21,896 bases of DNA from CAYSIX01 sp964431205 (GCA_964431205.1 CAYSIX010000045.1:1-21896), one strand, 5' to 3'. Numbered from the stretch's first letter, positions 1 through 9,614 are shown. Made by a program: numbers and translations. The notes: generated by a model from the letters alone, not told the origin.

Positions 1-557
1 GCCGCGGCCCGTTCGGTCACCCGGTGGTCGTAGAAGTAGAGCCCGGGGACGGCGAAGTGGCTCTTGGGGCGCTGGGGCTTCTCCTCGATGGAGATGGCCC
101 GGCCGTCGGCGTCGAACTCGACCACGCCGTACCGCTGCGGGTCGCGCACGGGGTAGCCGAAGACGGTGGCGCCCTCCTGGAGTGAGGCGGCTTCCTGAAG
201 CTGGCGGCGCAGGTCCGCGCCGTGGAAGATGTTGTCGCCGAGGATCAGGCAGACCGGCTGGTCGCCGATGAAGTCGCGGTCGAGCAGGAACGCCTGGGCC
301 AGGCCCTTGGGCTCGGGCTGCTCGGCGTAGGAGAAGGACAGGCCCCAGCGCGAGCCGTCGCCGAGCAGGTGGCGGAAGTGGGGCAGGTCCTGGGGCGTGC
401 TGATGATCAGGACCTCGCGGATGCCGGCGAGCATGAGCACCGAGAGGGGATAGAAGATCATGGGCTTGTTGTAGACGGGCAGCAACTGCTTGCTGACCAC
501 CCGGGTGAGGGGGTACAGCCGCGTTCCGTGGCCGCCGGCGAGGATGATGCCTTTCAT
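1..557 (-). CDS. rmlA: Glucose-1-phosphate thymidylyltransferase (RmlA/RfbA), 3' part cut by window edge
   Basis: Nucleotidyltransferase that joins dTTP and glucose-1-phosphate to give dTDP-glucose, the first step to dTDP-rhamnose and related sugars; cytoplasmic. Reading the minus strand from an ATG at 557 gives a protein starting MKGIILAGGHGTRLYPLT, the nucleotide-binding G-G-x-G-T-R-L loop (residues 8-14). SKQLLPVYNKPM follows (K23 and K31 are the usual basic residues), then LILGDNIFHG with the metal-binding Asp at about 108, then VFGYPVRDPQRYGVVEFD and EEKPQRPKS. All are hallmarks of the short RmlA family rather than of UDP-glucose pyrophosphorylase. About 185 residues are present; the family is usually about 290, so the C-terminal third lies outside the window. 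The Shine-Dalgarno upstream is weak. The gene is divergent from the glycosyltransferase at 864, which fits a surface-polysaccharide locus. Family call is secure; dTTP versus another NTP is inferred. Confidence 0.93.
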   Translation of the reverse strand, partial: MKGIILAGGHGTRLYPLTRVVSKQLLPVYNKPMIFYPLSVLMLAGIREVLIISTPQDLPHFRHLLGDGSRWGLSFSYAEQPEPKGLAQAFLLDRDFIGDQPVCLILGDNIFHGADLRRQLQEAASLQEGATVFGYPVRDPQRYGVVEFDADGRAISIEEKPQRPKSHFAVPGLYFYDHRVTERAA

Positions 558-863
558 GGTGCGGTGCCGCCCTGTCGGGTCGCGGGGTAAGGCCGGCTCC
601 GATAAGCCGACGCGCCCACGACGCGCTGTGGTGGAACATCGGTCCGAGCCCGTCGGGGGTTTGACCGATTCGTTGCCCGGGCGTGGTAGCGGCCTTATGA
701 TACGCCAGACCGGAATCGGGGACGATCACGAGGGGTCGCCGCCGCCGCTCGCCGAGCCGCGACAGGTGTGGCGTCGAGCGCTGCGCCCGCACCCGGGCCC
801 GCCGGCCCGCTCTCAGATCGTCCATCTCCTATCCACGCAGCGACGTAACGAGCAGGACAGGGC
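558..863. other. Intergenic region between divergent rmlA and glycosyltransferase genes
   Basis: This 306-base stretch separates two divergent start codons, so it should hold promoters for both. Open frames through it are continuations or shadows of neighbouring frames and have no recognisable domain. The only signal I can support is a sigma70-like element on the plus strand near 673-701, listed separately. I found no clear RNA gene or terminator. Confidence 0.5.
673..701 (+). promoter_or_regulatory. Possible sigma70-type promoter for the glycosyltransferase gene
   Basis: TTGCCC at 673-678 and TATGAT at 696-701 are separated by exactly 17 bases. The -10 matches the TATAAT consensus at five of six positions; the -35 matches only the TTG core plus one. 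Transcription would start near 708 and leave a leader of about 155 bases before the ATG at 864. This is pattern matching in an otherwise GC-rich gap; not proven. Confidence 0.35.
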
Positions 864-3302
864 ATGACTGACAAGCCGATCGGATCATGGCAGACGCTGA
901 GCACGGTGACGTTCGTGGGCAGCTACCTGCCCCGTCGGTGCGGGATCGCGACGTTCACGGCCGACCTGGCCGAGGCCATCGCCGCCGCCGACCCCCGGGT
1001 GACCAACTGGGCCGTGGCCATGAACGATCGGCCCGAGGGGTACCGCTACCCGCCGCGGGTCTGGTTCGAGATCAACCGCAACCGCCCGGGCGAGTACCGC
1101 CTCGCCGCCGAGTTCCTGAACATGTCCAACGTGGACGTGTGCAGCCTGCAGCACGAGTTCGGGCTCTTCGGCGGGGACGCCGGCCGGCACATCCTCGACT
1201 TCGTCAGCCGCCTGCGCATGCCCGTCGTCGCCACCCTGCACACCGTGCTCAAGGAGCCGGACAAGCACCAGGTCGAGGTCACCCAACGCCTCGCCGAGGA
1301 GTGCGACCGCCTGGTCGTCATGGCCGAACGGGCCCGCGAGTTCCTCACCGGCGTCTACGAGGTCCCCGACGAGAAGATCGCCCTCATCCACCACGGCATC
1401 CCCGACGTGCCGTTCGTGGACCCGAACTTCTACAAGGATCAGTTCGGCGTCGAGGGCAAGCGCGTGATCCTGACGTTCGGCCTGCTCGGGCCGAACAAGG
1501 GCATCGAGAACATGATCGACGCGCTGCCCCGCGTCGTCGAGAAGCACCCGGACGTGGTGTACATCGTCCTGGGCGCGACGCACCCGGGCGTCATGGCCGA
1601 GCAGGGCGAGGACTACCGCCTGGGCCTGCGCCGCCGCGCCGCCGAACGCAAGGTCGATCAGCACATCAAGTTCGTCAACAAGTTCGTCGAGACCGACGAG
1701 CTGATCGAGTACCTGGGCGCCGCGGACGTGTACGTCACGCCGTACCACAACGAGGCGCAGATCACCTCCGGCACGCTGGCGTACGCGCTGGGCACCGGCA
1801 AGGCCACCGTCTCGACGCCCTACTGGTACGCCCAGGAGATGCTCGCCGACGGCCGGGGCAAGCTCGTGCCGTTCAAGGACCCCGACGCCCTGGCCGACGC
1901 GATCGTCGAGCTGTTCGACCATGAGACCGAACGCCACGCCATCCGCAAACGGGCTTATCAGTTCTCACGCCGGATGCGCTGGCAGGAGGTCGCGCATGAG
2001 TACCTGGACCTGTTCGCCGAGGTCCGCGAGCAGCGCAACCGCCACCCCAAGCCGGCGGTCCGCGGCGGGCACGTGCCCGACACCACGCCCGAGCACGAGC
2101 TGCCCGAGATCAAGCTCGACCACATCCGCCTGCTCACCGACGACGTGGGCATCTTCCGCCACGCCAAGTGCACCATCCCCGACCGCCGCCACGGCTACGC
2201 CACCGACGACAACGCCCTGGCGCTGATCTGCGTGCTGCTCGTCCACGAGCACATGCCCTTCTCGGCCGGGGCGCACCTCGACGAGCTGCTGACGCGGTAC
2301 CTGGGCTTTCTCGATCACGCCTTCGACGAGGAGACCGGCCGATTCCGCAACCGCATGTCGTTCTCGCGGCGGTGGGCCCACGACGAGGAGGCCGAGGACT
2401 CGCACGGCCGGGCGATCTGGGGCCTGGGCGAGGCCGTCGCCCGAGGCCACCTGCGCGGGCACATCAACCTGGCGACCAACCTCTTCCACGCCGCCCTGCC
2501 CGCCTGCGAGCAGCTCGCCCACCCGCGGGCCCAGGCGTTCTCGCTGATCGGCATCCACGCCTATCTGCGCCGGTTCAGCGGCGACAGCAGCGCCCGCCGC
2601 GTCCGCGAGAAGCTCGCCCACAAGCTCATGGAGGCCTTCCACGCCCACGCCGCCGACGACTGGCCCTGGCTGCTGGACACCCTCACCTACGCCAATGCCC
2701 GCTTCCCCCAGGCCCTGCTGCTCGCCGGTCGATGGATGTTCAACGACGAGATGATCCAGGTCGCCCTGCGCAGCCTCGAGTGGCTCTACGAGGTCCAGTC
2801 CGGGCCCAACGGCCAGTTCGCGCCCATCGGCACCGAGGGCTGGATGCCCCGCGGCGGGCAGAAGGCACGGTTCAACCAGAAGCCCATGGAGGTCGCCGAC
2901 ACCATCGACGCCTGCCTCGAGGCCTACCGCGTCACCGCCGACCGCAAGTGGCTCGACCGCGCCCACCGCTGTTTGCACTGGTTCCTCGGCGACAACGACC
3001 TGCACCTGCCCCTGTACGACCAGACCACCGGCGGGTGCCACGACTGCCTCGAAGCCCACGGCGTCAGCGACAACCAGGGCGCCGAGGCCAGCCTCGCCTG
3101 GCTGCTGTCGCTGCTGAGCCTCTACGACCAGCAGCAGGACGACCGCAAGGCGACGCGGGCGCCGGCCGAACGCGCCGCTCCGTCGGTCGAAGAGCCGGTG
3201 GTCACGGAAGACGGTGCCGCCGCGGCCGCGCCGCCACGCCCCCCACGCCGGCCTACACGCACCCGCCCGCCCAAGCCCGGCCGGGCCGTCAGCTCCACCT
3301 GA
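864..3302 (+). CDS. GT4-family glycosyltransferase fused to an alpha/alpha-barrel-like C-terminal domain
   Basis: 812 residues, ATG preceded by AGGA with a 6-base spacer. Residues about 10-395 form a GT-B glycosyltransferase of family 4 type: an N-terminal acceptor domain (SYLPRRCGIATFTADLAEAI, QHEFGLFGGDAG at 96-107), then a nucleotide-sugar domain starting near ILTFGLLGPNKGIENM. It includes YVTPYHNEAQITSGTLAYALG (from Y290), with Glu297 at the donor-binding position. Residues about 410-755 form a second, all-helical-looking domain (DDNALALICVLL, WAHDEEAEDSHGRAIWGLGE, TGGCHDCLEAHG, GAEASLAWLLSL) resembling (alpha/alpha)6 toroid sugar-active proteins. The last 45 residues are a low-complexity Pro/Arg/Ala tail. 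It probably builds a surface or storage glycan together with the divergent rmlA, but donor and acceptor cannot be read from sequence. It converges on the LuxR gene and overlaps its 3' end by 14 bases. Confidence 0.85.
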   Translation: MTDKPIGSWQTLSTVTFVGSYLPRRCGIATFTADLAEAIAAADPRVTNWAVAMNDRPEGYRYPPRVWFEINRNRPGEYRLAAEFLNMSNVDVCSLQHEFGLFGGDAGRHILDFVSRLRMPVVATLHTVLKEPDKHQVEVTQRLAEECDRLVVMAERAREFLTGVYEVPDEKIALIHHGIPDVPFVDPNFYKDQFGVEGKRVILTFGLLGPNKGIENMIDALPRVVEKHPDVVYIVLGATHPGVMAEQGEDYRLGLRRRAAERKVDQHIKFVNKFVETDELIEYLGAADVYVTPYHNEAQITSGTLAYALGTGKATVSTPYWYAQEMLADGRGKLVPFKDPDALADAIVELFDHETERHAIRKRAYQFSRRMRWQEVAHEYLDLFAEVREQRNRHPKPAVRGGHVPDTTPEHELPEIKLDHIRLLTDDVGIFRHAKCTIPDRRHGYATDDNALALICVLLVHEHMPFSAGAHLDELLTRYLGFLDHAFDEETGRFRNRMSFSRRWAHDEEAEDSHGRAIWGLGEAVARGHLRGHINLATNLFHAALPACEQLAHPRAQAFSLIGIHAYLRRFSGDSSARRVREKLAHKLMEAFHAHAADDWPWLLDTLTYANARFPQALLLAGRWMFNDEMIQVALRSLEWLYEVQSGPNGQFAPIGTEGWMPRGGQKARFNQKPMEVADTIDACLEAYRVTADRKWLDRAHRCLHWFLGDNDLHLPLYDQTTGGCHDCLEAHGVSDNQGAEASLAWLLSLLSLYDQQQDDRKATRAPAERAAPSVEEPVVTEDGAAAAAPPRPPRRPTRTRPPKPGRAVSST

Positions 3303-4350
3303 GCCGCGCCACCGCCGCCGTCCGGCTCCGCACCCCCAGCTTCTCGTACACGTTCTGCAGGTGCTTCTCCACCGTCCGCGGGCTCACCCCCAGCGCCGCG
3401 GCGACCTCCACGTTCTCCAGCCCCGCCTCGATCGCCCGCAGCACCTGCACCTCCCGCGCCGTCAGCCCCAGCCGCCGGCTCACCTCCGCCGTCGCGCGGC
3501 GGCTCCGACGCTGCAGCGCCAGCGTCACCCCGCCGGCCCCGTCCGTCCCGATCACGCGGATCAGCAGCCGTTCGCCGCCGCGCCGTCGGCCCAGCGTGGC
3601 CCCCGGCCCCGCCGGCGACCCGCCCCGCGCCCGCACCCACTCCACCAGCGCCCGCGGGGCGCGGTCCGGCCAACGGTCAAAACCGTCAAAAAACCGGTGC
3701 AGCCACCGCAGGCCCCGCCTCGACGCGCCGACCACCCGCCCCGTCGCCGTCAGCTCGATCAGGCACACACCCTCCGAACCCTCGGCCGACCCCGCCCGCT
3801 CGTGCAGAGCCCGGCGCAGCCGCGCCATCGACCGCGCCCGGCGGTACGCCTGCGACACGTGCGGCCGCAGCAGCTCCAGCATCCGCCGGTCGCGCTCGGT
3901 GAAGCTCCTTCGCGGCCGCGCCAGCGCGATCGCCACCTCCTCCCGGCCCGGCACGTCCAGCATGAAACCCATCTGGTCCTCGACGCCCAGATCTTTGTGA
4001 AACCGTTGATACAGGTCCAGCTGATGAAACCGCTTCGCGCTGAGAAAGTCCGAGATCTTGACGGTCCCGTGATCGCCCGTCTGTGCCACGTGCCGGATGC
4101 ACGGGTGCTGGTGCATCAGCGCGGCGAACTCGGCCATGCGCTGATCGGCGTCCTCCAGCTCGGGCGTGGTCACGAACGAGGCGCGCGGGACCGACAGGGC
4201 CATGGTGTTGAACGACGTCAGCTCCGAGCCGACGATGCGCGGGATCGCCTCCACCGCCCACTGCGCGAAACCTTCCGGCCCGCGCGGGCGGTACAGCTCG
4301 TGCAGGAATCGGCTCAACGCCGTGTGGTCCTCAAGTCCGGGTTCAGCCAT
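3289..4350 (-). CDS. LuxR/GerE-type helix-turn-helix transcriptional regulator
   Basis: Cytoplasmic DNA-binding regulator of 353 residues. The C-terminus carries a full GerE/LuxR HTH: LTAREVQVLRAIEAGLENVEV (near 292-312), then the recognition helix SPRTVEKHLQNVYEKLGVRSR with TVEKH at 326-330. The N-terminal 200 residues are not a response-regulator receiver; they look like a GAF/PAS-type sensory domain ending in RSFTERDRRMLELLRPHVSQAYRRA, a signature common in planctomycete LuxR regulators. I start at the ATG at 4350 (MAEPGLEDHTALSRFL) because GAGGGGG lies nine bases upstream; the frame stays open 48 codons further, but that part is unlike a protein. It is divergent from the PEP-CTERM gene at 4587, with an inverted repeat in the gap that could be its operator. 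The ligand is unknown. Confidence 0.85.
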   Translation of the reverse strand: MAEPGLEDHTALSRFLHELYRPRGPEGFAQWAVEAIPRIVGSELTSFNTMALSVPRASFVTTPELEDADQRMAEFAALMHQHPCIRHVAQTGDHGTVKISDFLSAKRFHQLDLYQRFHKDLGVEDQMGFMLDVPGREEVAIALARPRRSFTERDRRMLELLRPHVSQAYRRARSMARLRRALHERAGSAEGSEGVCLIELTATGRVVGASRRGLRWLHRFFDGFDRWPDRAPRALVEWVRARGGSPAGPGATLGRRRGGERLLIRVIGTDGAGGVTLALQRRSRRATAEVSRRLGLTAREVQVLRAIEAGLENVEVAAALGVSPRTVEKHLQNVYEKLGVRSRTAAVARLRWS

Positions 4351-4383
4351 CGCTGACACCCCCTCTAAGACGTGCCCCAGCAC

Positions 4384-4420
4384 GCTTGCAGGGTACGCAA
4401 ATTTACGCATGAATGCAAGC
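4384..4420. promoter_or_regulatory. Inverted repeat GCTTGCA-N23-TGCAAGC, possible regulator binding site
   Basis: A perfect 7-base inverted repeat (GCTTGCA at 4384-4390, TGCAAGC at 4414-4420) encloses an AT-rich core with TACGCA twice (4394-4399 and 4404-4409) around AAATTT. It lies 34 bases upstream of the luxR-type start codon and well upstream of the divergent PEP-CTERM gene. On the minus strand TTGCAT and TACCCT are spaced 17 apart, a weak promoter. Position and symmetry suggest an operator, perhaps autoregulatory; function is inference. Confidence 0.4.
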
Positions 4421-4586
4421 CTTTTTGTCGGTATGCTCGCCGCTGATGCGGGCCGCCGCGGCCGGGCCAACCTCGGTCGCGTGCAACGGTCCACCGGGCG
4501 CGTGCCGGGGTGCAGACGCCCGATCCCGATTCGCCGAGGCCGGATCGCCAGACGATCGGTACGTCACTGAGCGAGGAGAAGAAGTC

Positions 4587-5555
4587 ATGAAGATGCCCCC
4601 GCGAACGACAATCACGGCGCTGGTCACTATCATCATGATCGCCCCTCACCGGTCCGCGCTGGCGGACGATGAGGTGCCCGATGACGCGATCTTTTCCATC
4701 GTTCTGGAGGCCGCCAACATAGTGAGCTTCAGCCAAGCCTTCGCGCCAAACACGCTAGACGGATGGGAGTTCGAAGACGTGGTCGACGAGGTCTTCGATG
4801 AGTGGGAAGGGGATTACGATCCTTTCATATCTTTCACACTTGTCATCGAGAACACAACCAACCAGCCCACGGACATTCGGTTGAACACGTTCGCGAGCAT
4901 GGAGCCCCAGTTCGAGGACGCGCCGCTGTCCGCGACCATGGACGTCACGCTGACCGACGGCACGAGCCAGACCGATCCCGACGGTAATGTCTCGCTCACC
5001 GGTGCGGCGTCAGGCAACCCCATCGCCTCCGCCTTTGTGCGGTCGTTCGACGGTCTGGTCAGAAGCTTCGGCTTCTTTGAGCAGCCGCTCTTCGCGGACG
5101 ACCTGATGACCGCCGGCGAGCATCACGATCAGAGCGAGGGCGTGATCGCGTTCGACGCCGCCGACGCGCTCGGCCCCGGCATCGGATTCATGGCGCCGTG
5201 GAACGAGATGCTGCTCAACCTGGAGGGGACGCTCTCGGCCGGCGACACCGTCGAGATCAGCGGGCGCTTCGAGGCCAACGTGACCGACACCGGGCCCGTC
5301 GTCGGCGACGCGGACGGCGACGGCGACGTGGACGCCTTCGATCTGGGCATCTGGCAGACGCAGTTCATGATGTTCGGAGACGACCTCAGCGCGGACTTCG
5401 ATGACGACGGGGACGTGGACGGATTCGACCTTGGTCTGTGGCAGACGAACTTCGGCACCGGCGTGGACGACGGCGCGGTGCCCGAGCCGAGCACGCTAGC
5501 GCTGGTGCTGGCGGGCTGCCTCACGATCCGCCGATCCGTGGCGCGGCGGGGGTGA
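4587..5555 (+). CDS. Exported dockerin-repeat PEP-CTERM surface protein
   Basis: 322 residues. I choose the ATG at 4587 because AGGAGAAG lies just upstream and a signal peptide follows at once (ITALVTIIMIA, likely cleavage after ALA near residue 26); the frame is open further upstream but lacks these signs. The middle (30-235) is an unrecognised beta-rich-looking domain with acidic segments. Residues 241-290 hold two EF-hand-like dockerin repeats, GDADGDGDVDAFDLG...WQTQF and ADFDDDGDVDGFDLGLWQTNF, with Asp spacing suited to calcium. A PEP-CTERM sorting signal ends the protein: VPEPSTLAL (V298-P299-E300-P301), a short hydrophobic stretch and an Arg-rich tail. Such proteins are exported, cut by an exosortase (not in this window) and placed on the envelope. 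A near-identical dockerin plus anchor module occurs in the gene at 18717. The substrate or partner is unknown. Confidence 0.85.
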   Translation: MKMPPRTTITALVTIIMIAPHRSALADDEVPDDAIFSIVLEAANIVSFSQAFAPNTLDGWEFEDVVDEVFDEWEGDYDPFISFTLVIENTTNQPTDIRLNTFASMEPQFEDAPLSATMDVTLTDGTSQTDPDGNVSLTGAASGNPIASAFVRSFDGLVRSFGFFEQPLFADDLMTAGEHHDQSEGVIAFDAADALGPGIGFMAPWNEMLLNLEGTLSAGDTVEISGRFEANVTDTGPVVGDADGDGDVDAFDLGIWQTQFMMFGDDLSADFDDDGDVDGFDLGLWQTNFGTGVDDGAVPEPSTLALVLAGCLTIRRSVARRG

Positions 5556-5594
5556 AAAAAGCAAGGCCGTCGGCAGGTGGGCGGTGGCGGCGCG

Positions 5595-7076
5595 TCAGCC
5601 GTCGAGGCCGGGCATGGGCTTGGCGGGCGGCGAGAGCGTGGGGTTTTCCATGGAGGCGACGGGGAAGGCGCAGTAGTCGGCGGCGAAGTAGGCGCTGGGG
5701 CGGTGGTTGCCGCTCTTGCCGACGCCGCCGAAGGGCAGCTTGCTGGAGGCGCCGGTGGTCGGGCCGTTCCAGTTGACGATGCCGGCGCGGACCTTGTGGT
5801 AGAACTGTTTCCACCGGGACTCGTTGTCGCTGAGCAGGGCGGCGGCCAAGCCGTACGCGGTGCGGTTGGCCTCGGCGAGGGCGGCGCCGAAGTCAGAGAC
5901 GCGGACGACCTGGAGCATGGGGCCGAACCACTCCTCGTCGGGCCGGTCGTCCACTTCGGTGACGTCGATCAGGCCGGGGCTGAGCAGGGCGCGGCAGCCG
6001 GTGCCGTGCGGGTCCTGCTTCATCTCGATGAGCACGTCGCCGTCGCGTGAGGCCAGGTCTTTCTGGGCATCGAGCATGCGATCGGCGGCGTCGGCGTCGA
6101 TGAGCGGGCCGTAGAACGGCTCGGGCTCGTCGTCGGGCACGCCGACGCGGAGTCGCTCGATGCGGTCGCGCAGCTTCGCGAGCAGCGCCGGGGTGCTGCC
6201 GTTGTCCGGCAGGATGAGGCGGCGGGCGCAGGTGCAGCGTTGGCCGGCGGTGATGTAGGCCGAGACGACGGCGTGGTAGGCGGCGGCGTCGAGGTCCTTG
6301 GCCTCCCAGACGATCAGGGGGTTGTTGCCGCCCATCTCCAGGGCGAGGATCTTGTCGGGTCGATCGGCCAGGGCGCGGTGGATCGCCCGGCCGCCGGCGA
6401 AGCTGCCGGTGAAGAACAGCCCGTCGAGGCGGGGGTGCTTGATCAGGGCCTGGCCGGTCTCGCGGCCGCCCTGCACGACGTTGACCAGCCCGTCGGGCAG
6501 GCCGGCCTCGACGAACAGCTCGCCCATCTTCTGCCCGACCAGCGGCGTCCGCTCGCTGGGCTTGAAGACCACGGCGTTGCCGGCCAGCAGCGCCGGGACG
6601 ATGTGCCCGTTGGGCAGGTGCGCGGGGAGGTTGAACGGCCCGAAGACCGCCACCACGCCGTGCGGCTTGTAGCGGGTGTAGCCCGTGCCGCTGGGCACCT
6701 CGACCGAGCGCACCGCCTGGCGCGTGCGCAGCGCGTCGACGGAGATGCCGACCTTGGCCACCAGCAGGTCCGCCTCGCTGCGCGACTCCCACCTGGGCTT
6801 GCCCGTCTCCCGCCAGATCGCCTCGGCCAGCGGCTCGCGGTTGGCCTTGACCACGTCGGCGTAACGCTGGAGCACCGCGACGCGCTGCTCCAGGTCGGTG
6901 TCGGCCCAGGCCTCGAACGCGCGGCGGGCGGCGGCCATCGCCGCGTCCACCTCCTCCTCGTTCGCGGCCCGACCCGACCACGCGGGTTCTCCCGTCGCCG
7001 GGTCCGTCGAGCGGAACCGCTCGCCCTTGCCGGCCTGCCATCGCCCGTTGATCAGGTGGATGCGCTCGTCGCTCAC
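5595..7076 (-). CDS. astD: N-succinylglutamate 5-semialdehyde dehydrogenase (AstD)
   Basis: 493 residues, the normal AstD length. It oxidises succinylglutamate semialdehyde to succinylglutamate with NAD+, the fourth step of the arginine succinyltransferase pathway; cytoplasmic. AstD-type signatures are FGPFNLPAHLPNGHIVPALL, the FTGS nucleotide loop, LEMGGNNPL with general-base Glu247, and AGQRCTCARRL with nucleophile Cys281, exactly 34 residues later. The C-terminus has NWNGPTTGASSKLPFGG. The start is GTG, overlapping the astA stop by four bases (GTGA), so the two are translationally coupled; it is last in the operon. No downstream terminator is obvious before the convergent PEP-CTERM gene, 39 bases away. 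Other aldehyde dehydrogenases share the fold, but these motifs and the astA neighbour make AstD the clear choice. Confidence 0.95.
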   Translation of the reverse strand: MSDERIHLINGRWQAGKGERFRSTDPATGEPAWSGRAANEEEVDAAMAAARRAFEAWADTDLEQRVAVLQRYADVVKANREPLAEAIWRETGKPRWESRSEADLLVAKVGISVDALRTRQAVRSVEVPSGTGYTRYKPHGVVAVFGPFNLPAHLPNGHIVPALLAGNAVVFKPSERTPLVGQKMGELFVEAGLPDGLVNVVQGGRETGQALIKHPRLDGLFFTGSFAGGRAIHRALADRPDKILALEMGGNNPLIVWEAKDLDAAAYHAVVSAYITAGQRCTCARRLILPDNGSTPALLAKLRDRIERLRVGVPDDEPEPFYGPLIDADAADRMLDAQKDLASRDGDVLIEMKQDPHGTGCRALLSPGLIDVTEVDDRPDEEWFGPMLQVVRVSDFGAALAEANRTAYGLAAALLSDNESRWKQFYHKVRAGIVNWNGPTTGASSKLPFGGVGKSGNHRPSAYFAADYCAFPVASMENPTLSPPAKPMPGLDG

Positions 7077-8137
7077 TTGCGGGGCGGCTCCTTGACCTTG
7101 GGGCGAAGCGTCGCGACACGCATCCGCTCGCCCACCTTCACGCCGATCGCCAGCGCGTCATCGTACTCGATCCGAAACTTCTCACCGTCGAGCATCTCGA
7201 CCGGCCCGCGCGTGGCGCGGAACTCGCCGTCCACCTTCGCCAGGATGTGCTCCTCGGACTCGATCCGTTCGGTGGTGATGTCCGCCAGCACGCCGGCCGT
7301 GCTCTCACGCACGGTGCGGATCATGTCGCGGGGGCAGGTCAGCACGGGCCCGGCCTCGAAGATGTCCACCATCCCGCTGAAGCGGAACCCCTCCTGCTCG
7401 AGCATCCGCTTGGCCGGCTCCGTGTGCGGGTGCACCCGGCCGACCACCTCCTGCGCCTCGGCCGGCAGCATCGGGATGTAGATCGGGTGCTTGGGCATCA
7501 GGTCGGCGATGAACCGCTTGTCCACCGCGCTGTGGTAGTTCGCGGTGGGAAAGTCGATCTCGAAGAAGTGCTTGCCGATCGCGTCCCAGAAGGGGCTGCG
7601 CCCGTGGTCGTCGATCACGCCACGCATCTCCGCGATCACGTTCTCGTCGAACCGCTCGGGGTACTCGGCGACGAAGAGCAGGCGCACGAGCGAGAGCAAC
7701 CGCCCGTTGCCGGCCTTGCGGTACTTCGGCGAGAGGAACAGGCTGCCGATCTCGCTGGGCCCGTTGTGCTCCGAGATCAGGTGCAGGGCCCGCACCTCCT
7801 TGTGGACGTTGAGCGTCTCGGAGTGGTGGTGGGTGGTCTCGATGCGGTAGGCGTAGAAGGGCTCGAACCCGCCGATCTTGGAGAGGATGCCGCTGACCCC
7901 GACGATCCGCCCGGTCTTGAGGTCCTCCATGGCGAAGAGGAAGGTCTCGTCCTTGCGGGGGTTGTCGTGCAGGCGTTCGAACCCGCCGAGGGAGTCGAGG
8001 ATGCGGCGTTTGAGCAGCTTGGCGTCCTTGGGCAGGGTGGTCAGCCCGAAGCCGGCGTCCTTGATCAGCTCGACGAGCTGGTCGAGGTCCTCCAGGCGGA
8101 TCGGCCGCATGATGACCATGGGGGGGTCGGCGTTCAT
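7073..8137 (-). CDS. astA: Arginine N-succinyltransferase (AstA)
   Basis: 354 residues; family members are about 340. It transfers succinyl from succinyl-CoA to the alpha-amino group of arginine (in some homologues ornithine), opening the AST catabolic pathway. Recognisable stretches are MRPIRLEDLDQLVELIKDAG at the start, GFGLTTLP, GGFEPFYAYRIE, SEIGSLFLSPKYRKAGNGRL (acyl-CoA loop), FAEYPERF-like FVAEYPERFDENVIAEMRG, FWDAIGKHFFEIDF, FIADLMPKHPIYIPMLP and HTEPAKRMLEQEGFRF. I keep the ATG at 8137; ATGs at codons 7 and 10 are alternatives and the Shine-Dalgarno is weak for all (GAGTAA upstream of the first). Seven C residues lie between the first two candidates. It is third in the operon, 58 bases after the aminotransferase, with a hairpin in that gap, and overlaps astD by four bases. 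Confidence 0.95.
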   Translation of the reverse strand: MNADPPMVIMRPIRLEDLDQLVELIKDAGFGLTTLPKDAKLLKRRILDSLGGFERLHDNPRKDETFLFAMEDLKTGRIVGVSGILSKIGGFEPFYAYRIETTHHHSETLNVHKEVRALHLISEHNGPSEIGSLFLSPKYRKAGNGRLLSLVRLLFVAEYPERFDENVIAEMRGVIDDHGRSPFWDAIGKHFFEIDFPTANYHSAVDKRFIADLMPKHPIYIPMLPAEAQEVVGRVHPHTEPAKRMLEQEGFRFSGMVDIFEAGPVLTCPRDMIRTVRESTAGVLADITTERIESEEHILAKVDGEFRATRGPVEMLDGEKFRIEYDDALAIGVKVGERMRVATLRPKVKEPPRK

Positions 8138-8163
8138 AAGGGTTACTCAGAATGACGTCACGG

Positions 8164-8187
8164 CCTGACCCGCTTCAGCGGGTCGGG
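8164..8187. repeat. Imperfect 10-bp hairpin with TTCA loop between aminotransferase and astA
   Basis: GACCCGC (8167-8173) pairs with GCGGGTC (8178-8184) around a TTCA loop. The stem extends to ten pairs with one T-G wobble (8164-8187). No T-run follows on the minus strand, so it is not a classical terminator; it may be an RNA-stability or REP-like element that tunes astA/astD expression. The TGACGTCA palindrome sits next to it at 8153-8160. The hairpin is visible; its role is inferred. Confidence 0.5.
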
Positions 8188-8195
8188 GCGACGAA

Positions 8196-9610
<1,415 letters not shown>

Positions 9611-9614
<4 letters not shown>

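Noticed and set aside
1965..3059. A long minus-strand frame inside the glycosyltransferase gene
   Set aside because: It is antisense to an unmistakable glycosyltransferase and has the Val/Gly/Glu-rich composition typical of a GC-rich shadow frame.
4351..4494. A longer start for the LuxR regulator
   Set aside because: The added 48 codons cross the inverted-repeat region and are Arg/Pro-rich without conservation. The ATG at 4350 has a good ribosome binding site.
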